Origin: Pseudomonadota bacterium
GTDB lineage: Bacteria > Pseudomonadota > Alphaproteobacteria > Rhizobiales > Phreatobacteraceae
Length of the DNA: 10,315 nt
Reading direction: 5' to 3'
NCBI GenBank assembly: GCA_023416965.1
Contig: JAEZGJ010000234.1
Location: 1-10,315 of the forward strand
Shown here: positions 5,343 through 10,315 of the stretch, piece after piece
How the letters are laid out: every line of letters begins with the position of its first letter
Position numbering within the stretch: the stretch's first letter is position 1
The notes under the pieces: generated by a model
What the model saw: only the letters and a program-made list of their open reading frames with translations
Told to the model about the DNA's origin: nothing
Databases searched by the model: none
Program-made: the position numbers and the translations under genes

Positions 5343-7111
5343 GAGGGCCCCCGCTGGACGAGGGGCGGCAGGGTGAAGGCGAAGGTCGCGCCCTTCCCGG
5401 GGCCGTTGCTGGTGGCGGTGATGCGGCCGCCGTGCAGCTCGACGATACGCCGGCAGATGAAGAGGCCGAGGCCGGTGGAGCTCTCCCCGCCGGTGGGCTT
5501 GGCGGAGAGGCGCTGGAAGCGGCCGAACAGGCGCTGCTCGTCCTCGGGCGTCAGGCCCGGCCCGCTGTCGGTGACGGCGATGCGGTGGCCCGCCTCGCTG
5601 GAGGTGAGGGAGACGATGACCCGGCCGCCGGGCGGGGAATATTTCACGGCGTTGGAGACGAGGTTGTCGATCGCCTCGCGCAGCCGGTCGGGATCGGCGC
5701 GGCCGGGCAGGGTGTCGGGACCGCGGTAGACGAGCATCTGGCCCTTGCGGTCGGCGAGCGGCGCATTGGCGTCGATCACCGCGCCGACCACGGCGGCGGC
5801 GTCGATGTCGGCGAGGCGCAGGACGATGTCCTCGGCGTCGAGCATGGCGTCGTTGATGAGCTCGTCCACCATCGAGGTCATGCGGGCGACGGAGGAGCGG
5901 ATCTGCTCGATCTGGCTGCGGGCGCGGTCGATGTTCGGCGGGTCGAGGCAGAGCAGCTCGTTCATCATCTCAGACCTGCCGAGAATGACGCCGAGCGGGT
6001 TCTTCAGGTCGTGGGCGACGGTGCCGAGCACCTCGGCCTTGTGGTCGTTGGTGCGCTTCAGGCGCTGCCACTGGGCGGTGAGCCGCTCGTTGGCGAGGGT
6101 GAGCTGGCGGGTGCGCTCGGCGACGCGCCGCTCCAGGGTGGCGTTGGCCGCCTGCAGCTGCTCGTAGAGGATGACGTTGTCGAAGGCGGTGGAGAGGCGG
6201 CCGCAGAAGACCGCGACAAGGGTCTGGTCGGTGTCGGAGAGCGGCCGGTCGGAGGTCAGTGCCACGACGATCTCGCGCCCCGTGGGGGTCCGGATGTAGA
6301 GCGCGGTCTCGGTGGCGTCGAAGGCGTGGCGGCGGCGCTCGAAGGCGGCGTCCACCAGCCGGGCCATGGCCGGGTCGAGGGCGCCATCGACCGCCGCGGC
6401 GACGGGCGCATAGACGCCGGACCCGGCAAGGACAGCGAAACGGTCCTTGTCCTCGCGCAGCACCAGGATGCCCTCGCAGGAGACCTGGACGAGGCCGGCG
6501 ATCTGTGTGAGGACGCCGGCGGCGAGCTTCTTCATGGACTTGAGGTCGAAGAGCTCGGAGGCGGCCTCGACGATCAGCTCGAGGCCGCGGCGCGTCTCCA
6601 CCAGGCGCATGAGCTGCTGATAGGACCGGATGGCGGCGGTGAGGGAGGTGAAGAGCTTGTCGCCGGTCAGCTCGGTCTTCGCCTTGTAGTCGTTGATGTC
6701 GTAGTCGACGATCACCTTGCGCTCGGGGGCCTGGCCCGGCTGCCCGGTGCGCAGGATGATGCGCACCGTGTCGTTCTTCAGCTCGTTGCGGATGTAGTCG
6801 ACGAGGTCGAGGCCGGCGCCGTCGCTCTCCATCACCACGTCGAGGAGGACCACCGCCATGTCCGGATGACGGGCGAGAAGGGTGCGGCCCTCGGCGGCGG
6901 AGAAGGCGGAGTAGAGGTCGAGCCGGTGGCCGGCGAGCTGGTAGTCCGACAGGGCGTATTTGGTGCCGGAATGGATCGCCGCGTCGTCGTCGATGATGGC
7001 GACCTTCCAGCGGCCCGCCTCCGCCTCGGGGACGTCCGGGCCGTCGTCGAGGATCGTGACGAGGTCGTCGTCCTCCGGGTGAATGGCGTCCTCTCTCGGT
7101 TCGGACATCAT
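5339..7111 (-). CDS. Soluble receiver-DUF3369-histidine kinase
   Basis: This 590-residue protein has no membrane segment. Domain order: an acidic N-terminal tail; a receiver at about 35-165 with Asp41-43, phosphoacceptor Asp91 (VVLLDVVME), Thr122 (LRTGQ) and Lys145 (YKAKTEL); a DUF3369/GAF-like region at about 180-315; a coiled coil at about 318-358; a HisKA domain with His367 in AHDLKNPLG; and an ATPase domain with N-box DNLVSNAVKY (Asn483), DSGPGL (Asp515) and STGLGL (545-550). All catalytic motifs are intact. With the receiver in front of its own kinase, it should be switched or fed by another kinase, most simply the membrane kinase encoded upstream, and then phosphorylate the regulator encoded downstream. 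ATG 7111 overlaps the upstream stop as ATGA; a second ATG directly follows (MM). It lacks a sensory membrane part, so it is an intracellular integrator. Confidence 0.93.
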   Translation of the reverse strand: MMSEPREDAIHPEDDDLVTILDDGPDVPEAEAGRWKVAIIDDDAAIHSGTKYALSDYQLAGHRLDLYSAFSAAEGRTLLARHPDMAVVLLDVVMESDGAGLDLVDYIRNELKNDTVRIILRTGQPGQAPERKVIVDYDINDYKAKTELTGDKLFTSLTAAIRSYQQLMRLVETRRGLELIVEAASELFDLKSMKKLAAGVLTQIAGLVQVSCEGILVLREDKDRFAVLAGSGVYAPVAAAVDGALDPAMARLVDAAFERRRHAFDATETALYIRTPTGREIVVALTSDRPLSDTDQTLVAVFCGRLSTAFDNVILYEQLQAANATLERRVAERTRQLTLANERLTAQWQRLKRTNDHKAEVLGTVAHDLKNPLGVILGRSEMMNELLCLDPPNIDRARSQIEQIRSSVARMTSMVDELINDAMLDAEDIVLRLADIDAAAVVGAVIDANAPLADRKGQMLVYRGPDTLPGRADPDRLREAIDNLVSNAVKYSPPGGRVIVSLTSSEAGHRIAVTDSGPGLTPEDEQRLFGRFQRLSAKPTGGESSTGLGLFICRRIVELHGGRITATSNGPGKGATFAFTLPPLVQRGPS

Positions 7112-9147
7112 GCGGGTTCCTGCCGGTCGCCGGGCTCCTGCGGCGCGTTGAGCGGCAGGACGATGCGGAAGGTGGTGCCGACGCCCGGCGTCGACGACAG
7201 CGAGATACGCCCGCCGAGGCGCCGTGTCACGATGTTGAAGACGATATTTAGGCCGAGGCCGGTGCCGCCCTCGCCGCGGCGGGTGGTGAAGAAGGGGTCG
7301 TAGGCCTGGCGCTGCACCTCGGCGTTCATGCCGACGCCGTCGTCGCGGAAGGTCATGACCACCTGATCGCCCTCGGCCGCGGCGGCGATGGAGAAGGTGC
7401 CGGAGCGCCCTTCGGGGAAGGCGTGGGTCAGGGCGTTGATGAAGAGATTGGTCACCACTTGGCCGTAGGGGCCGGGATAGCTGTCGAGGACGATGTCGGG
7501 CGGCACGTCCACCGCGAGCTTCACCGGGGCGCGGCGGAGGGTCGGGCGCAGGCTGGCGACGATCTGGTCGGTGGCTTCGGCGAGGTTGAAGCTGCGGCGG
7601 TCGGCATGGCTGCGGTCGACGGCGACCTGCTTGAAGGCCTGCACCATCTCGCCGGCGCGCTGCAGGTTGAGGGAGAGCTGGCTCGCCGCCTCGCGGCTGC
7701 CCTGGACGAAGTCGGCGAGGCGGGAGCGGCGCAGCTCGCCGCGCTCGACGTCGGCGGCGAATTCGTCGATGCGCCGCGACAGGGTGGAGGCGACGGTGAG
7801 CGAGATGCCGATGGGGTTGTTGACCTCGTGGGCGACGCCGGCGACGAGGCCGCCGAGGGCGGCGAGCTTCTCCGCTTCCACCAGGCTCTGCTGGGTGTCC
7901 CGGAGATGGTGGAGCGCGGTCTCCGCGCGGTCCTTGGCGGCCACGAGGTCCTGTTCGGCGCGCTGCTTCTCGATGGCGTTCTGGCGGAACACCTCGACGG
8001 CGCGGGCCATGCGGCCGATGTCATCGGTGGCGGTGAGGCCGGAAGGCGGGCGTTCGAGGTCGCCGGCGACGATGGCGTTCATGCTGCCGGCGAGGTCGTC
8101 GAGCGGCACCCGGATGGACCTGGCGATGAGCGTCCAGATGACCGCGGCGATGATGAGGAAGATGCCGGCGATGCCCGCCGCCTGGACGAAAACGATCCTG
8201 AGCGTCTGGTCGAGCCGCTCCTGCGCCGCGTCCTCCTTGGCGCGCACGCGCTCGGCCACCTCCTGGATGACGGTGGCCATCACCGCCTGGTTGCCGTCGA
8301 TCTCCACCTGGAGAAGCCGGTTCTGCATGCCGAGGACCTGGATCATGCGGCCGAAGCCCGCCCGCAGCGCATTGGTCCGCTCGGCGAGCGCCGTCAGCGC
8401 GGCGCGCTGGAACTCGGTCTGGGCGAGGTCGACCATCACCGGGGCCGTCTGCTGGATCACCTCGATGGAGCGGGAGGCCTCGCGCTGCGCCTGGACCGAC
8501 TGGGTCAGGTAGTAGTCGTTGATGGCGACGAGGAAGACGGAGAAGGCCTCGCGGGACTTGCCGAGGGAGGGGCCGACCAGGGCGGCGCGGTCGGCCATGG
8601 CGGTCTCGACCACGGCATAGAGCTGGGAGAGTTCGCTCGCCGGCTTGCGGATCTCGTTCTCGTAGATGGAGGAGATGGTCTCGCGCACGCTGCGCAGCTC
8701 GTCGAAGCCGAGCATGAAGCGCTCGGTGACGCTGGTGACGGAGCGCGCCGGGTTCTGCAGCGCGAGGTCGATCTCCTGCTCGATGGCGAGCTTGGCGAGA
8801 AGCGCCTTCCGGCGCTGCTCGATCTCGTTCAGCACCATCTCGTTGGGCAGGGCGAAGTAGCGGTGGATGAGGGTCTGGAGCCGCCCGGCATCGTTCTCGA
8901 TGGAGGCGAGGAGCCGGTCGATGCGGCGCGCCTCCTGCAGGTCGGACCAGGCCGAGCGAATGGCCCGCGCCCCGGATGCGATCAGCAGCATCAGCAGGGT
9001 GATGAAGGCGAGGTTCAGGATGACGACGGTGACGATGCGCCAGCGCACGGGGATGCGCCGGAACTGCTCGGACACCCAGTCCAGCCTGCCGCGGATGGTG
9101 CGCAGCGCCGGCCGGACCATCACCCTGCGTGCGGTCGTCGCATCCAT
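7108..9147 (-). CDS. Membrane sensor histidine kinase with large periplasmic domain and HAMP
   Basis: This is a 679-residue kinase. It has membrane segments at about 38-58 and 318-341 and, between them, a periplasmic region of about 260 residues that looks almost wholly helical, without an obvious Cache or PAS core. A HAMP domain (341-393), a coiled coil, then the kinase core follow: H-box GVAHEVNNPIG with His440, N-box NLFINALTHAF (Asn571), DDGVGM (602-607) and GGTGLGL (627-633). There is no C-terminal receiver or Hpt domain. The layout resembles TorS-type sensors that read a binding protein rather than a small ligand. ATG 9147 overlaps the stop of the DctP gene as TGATG, so expression is coupled. 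The frame stays open for about 1 kb further upstream, but that part is only the DctP gene in another frame. An in-frame ATG at 9120 is an alternative start. Confidence 0.93.
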   Translation of the reverse strand: MDATTARRVMVRPALRTIRGRLDWVSEQFRRIPVRWRIVTVVILNLAFITLLMLLIASGARAIRSAWSDLQEARRIDRLLASIENDAGRLQTLIHRYFALPNEMVLNEIEQRRKALLAKLAIEQEIDLALQNPARSVTSVTERFMLGFDELRSVRETISSIYENEIRKPASELSQLYAVVETAMADRAALVGPSLGKSREAFSVFLVAINDYYLTQSVQAQREASRSIEVIQQTAPVMVDLAQTEFQRAALTALAERTNALRAGFGRMIQVLGMQNRLLQVEIDGNQAVMATVIQEVAERVRAKEDAAQERLDQTLRIVFVQAAGIAGIFLIIAAVIWTLIARSIRVPLDDLAGSMNAIVAGDLERPPSGLTATDDIGRMARAVEVFRQNAIEKQRAEQDLVAAKDRAETALHHLRDTQQSLVEAEKLAALGGLVAGVAHEVNNPIGISLTVASTLSRRIDEFAADVERGELRRSRLADFVQGSREAASQLSLNLQRAGEMVQAFKQVAVDRSHADRRSFNLAEATDQIVASLRPTLRRAPVKLAVDVPPDIVLDSYPGPYGQVVTNLFINALTHAFPEGRSGTFSIAAAAEGDQVVMTFRDDGVGMNAEVQRQAYDPFFTTRRGEGGTGLGLNIVFNIVTRRLGGRISLSSTPGVGTTFRIVLPLNAPQEPGDRQEPA

Positions 9148-10148
9148 CAGCGGGCCTGGCGGATGCGCGCCACCAGCGCCGCCAGCGGGGGATCGGCGGC
9201 AAAGCGCTCGACGATGGGCCGCACGGCCTCCTCGAAGCCGCTGCGGTCCTCGAGGGTGACGACCGTGACGCCCGCCGCTTCGGCCTGCCGCCGCGAGGTC
9301 TGTTCGAGCTTCAGCCACTGCTCGCGCATGGCACGGGCGGATTCGCGGGCGGCGGCGCGGAAGATGTCGCGGTCGGCGGCGGAGAGCTCGTCCCAGGCCT
9401 TGCGCGAGACGACCAGGACCTCCGGGCTCATCGTGTGCTCGGTGAGGGTGATGTGGCGCGCCGCCTGGTAATGGTCGGTGGTGACATAGGACGGCCAGTT
9501 GTTCTCGGCGCCGTGGATCAGCCCGGTGACGAGGCTCACATTGACCTGGCCGTAGGGCAGCGCCACCGGCTCGGCGCCCAGTGCCCGCATCATCTCCACC
9601 ATCATGTCGGACTGCTGGACGCGGATGCGCAGGCCCCTGAGGTCCTCGACGCGGCGGATCGGCCGGGCGGAATTGTAGATGGAGCGGGCGCCGGAATCGT
9701 AGAAGGCGAGGCCGACCAGGCCGTAGCGCTCGAAGCTCGCCAGGATGTCCTCGCCCACCGGACCGTCGAGGACGGCATGGAGATGGTCGACCGACCGGAA
9801 CAGGAACGGCAGGGCGAGGATGTTGGCCTCGGGAATGAAGCTCGCCAGCGGCGCGACGTTGGTGCGGTTGATGTCGATGGCGCCGATGCGAGTCTGCTCG
9901 ATCGTCTCCTTCTCCTCGCCGAGCTGGCGGGAATGGAAGATGCGCAGGCGGTGGCGCCCGCCCGTGCGCTCGGCGATGAGCTTGCCCATCAGCTCCAGCG
10001 CCGTGACCGTGGGATAGTCGGCCGGCTGGGTGTCGGCGACGCGGAACTCGCGGGCTGCGAGGCCGGGCGCGAAGGAGGCGAGCGCCAGCACCGCCCCCAG
10101 CGCGAGGGCCGGCGCTCTCACCGCAATGCTGCCCATCCAGCCGCCCAT
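9147..10148 (-). CDS. TRAP-type (DctP family) periplasmic substrate-binding protein, probable sensor co-receptor
   Basis: From ATG 10148 this gives 333 residues. The signal peptide is about 1-32 (hydrophobic core APALALGAVLALASFAPGL, cleavage near AA/REF). The mature protein shows the DctP fold hallmarks: LRIFHSRQLGEEKETIEQTRIGAIDI (68-93), then LRGLRIRVQQSD with Arg176 where family members bind the ligand carboxylate, RALGAEPVALPYGQV (188-202), and LVTGLIHGAENNWPSY (206-221). ATG 10148 has AGGGG six bases upstream and gives a normal signal peptide. ATG 10226 in the same frame would add 26 residues with no ribosome site and an unnaturally long N-region; ATG 10136 is also possible. No DctQ or DctM permease gene follows; instead a sensor kinase overlaps it (TGATG). 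I infer that it presents a bound organic acid to that kinase. Ligand identity cannot be read. Confidence 0.92.
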   Translation of the reverse strand: MGGWMGSIAVRAPALALGAVLALASFAPGLAAREFRVADTQPADYPTVTALELMGKLIAERTGGRHRLRIFHSRQLGEEKETIEQTRIGAIDINRTNVAPLASFIPEANILALPFLFRSVDHLHAVLDGPVGEDILASFERYGLVGLAFYDSGARSIYNSARPIRRVEDLRGLRIRVQQSDMMVEMMRALGAEPVALPYGQVNVSLVTGLIHGAENNWPSYVTTDHYQAARHITLTEHTMSPEVLVVSRKAWDELSAADRDIFRAAARESARAMREQWLKLEQTSRRQAEAAGVTVVTLEDRSGFEEAVRPIVERFAADPPLAALVARIRQAR

Positions 10149-10253
10149 CGCCCGCCCCTGCCCGCTCCGGGCGTTGCCCCACGCCCTTCGAGAAAAATCA
10201 TGCCACGAACCTGCGCCCGTCGCCATGGCCGGCGCCGCCGGTGCCCGGCCCGG

Positions 10254-10269
10254 TTGAGGACCTCCTCAA
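10254..10269. promoter_or_regulatory. 16-bp dyad upstream of dctP, candidate operator
   Basis: TTGAGGA (10254-10260) and TCCTCAA (10263-10269) form a perfect 7-bp inverted repeat with 2 bp between, about 106 bp upstream of the chosen dctP start. A GTTTCA half-site (10271-10276) like those at 4345-4443 lies directly beside it. Placement before the first gene of the cassette suggests an operator. A two-base loop is too tight for a useful RNA hairpin, and no T-tract follows. I could not find a convincing -35/-10 pair in 10149-10315. Confidence 0.4.
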
Positions 10270-10315
10270 TGTTTCATTTCCGTGTCGCCGCGCCCGGCCG
10301 GGGTCGGCGCCGGTC

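Noticed and set aside
3104..5729. Long + strand open frames opposite the L,D-transpeptidase and the response regulator
   Set aside because: They have low-complexity composition and run through an intrinsic terminator and an intergenic palindromic element. The minus-strand genes carry complete catalytic motifs.
5432..7303. Long + strand open frame (about 620 codons) antisense to the soluble kinase
   Set aside because: It is dominated by Gly, Ala, Val, Asp and Glu in the pattern given by the antisense frame of a high-GC gene, has no domain motifs, and lies over a clear kinase.
7423..9471. Long + strand open frame (about 680 codons) antisense to the membrane kinase
   Set aside because: It has the same antisense composition pattern, no recognisable motif, and spans the junction of two well-supported minus-strand genes.
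9148..10182. Open frame upstream of the membrane kinase start, continuous with it for about 345 more codons
   Set aside because: It overlaps the well-supported DctP gene in another frame on the same strand and reads as low-complexity Arg/Pro/Gly-rich sequence, a GC-rich shadow. The kinase start at 9147 is fixed by the TGATG junction and the membrane segment shortly after it.
10149..10226. N-terminal extension of the DctP protein from ATG 10226
   Set aside because: There is no ribosome site, the extra 26 residues would give an abnormally long charged N-region before the signal peptide, and ATG 10148 gives a typical signal peptide and family length. It is not fully excluded.

Overview
The window looks like chromosomal DNA of a high-GC alphaproteobacterium, most likely Hyphomicrobiales (Rhizobiales). 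The pointers are two near-perfect EcfG-type general-stress promoters (GGAAC-N16/17-CGTT), an HWE-family histidine kinase, a REC-DUF3369 histidine kinase, a Tad-type VWA pilus-assembly protein with a Cys-rich insertion, and a small secreted L,D-transpeptidase. I cannot name the genus.

Left part (1-2151, + strand): the 3' part of a TadG-like VWA gene, apparently broken by an in-frame TAA at 50-52 and ending in an intrinsic terminator that overlaps its stop codon. It is followed by an HWE histidine kinase with a PAS-like N-terminus behind an EcfG-type promoter. Middle (2305-4198, - strand): a two-gene operon of small, hydrophilic, probably disordered proteins behind a second EcfG-type promoter; tRNA-Phe(GAA) with encoded CCA and a good sigma70 promoter; and a two-gene unit (short exported Cys-pair protein, then a YkuD L,D-transpeptidase) ending in a strong terminator. 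The 421-bp gap 4199-4619 has no gene but is structured: a cluster of GTTTCA/TGAAAC half-sites, a GC hairpin and a MITE-like palindromic element.

Right part (4620-10148, - strand): a tightly coupled four-gene signalling cassette, transcribed from right to left. It encodes a TRAP (DctP-family) periplasmic binding protein, a membrane histidine kinase with a large periplasmic domain, a soluble REC-DUF3369 histidine kinase, and an OmpR-family response regulator. The junctions are TGATG, ATGA and GTGA overlaps. No TRAP permease (DctQ/DctM) lies in the cassette, so I infer that the binding protein is a ligand-sensing co-receptor, in the manner of TorT/TorS or BctC/BctE, feeding a two-kinase relay. 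The output promoter is unknown. The GTTTCA half-sites occur both just downstream of the regulator gene and just upstream of dctP, which makes them a candidate operator for the cassette's regulator.

The most interesting items are the transporter-less TRAP-binding-protein two-kinase cassette and the two separate EcfG-type promoters within 2 kb of each other, one driving an HWE kinase (a class that feeds the general stress response in alphaproteobacteria) and one driving two unrecognised small proteins.
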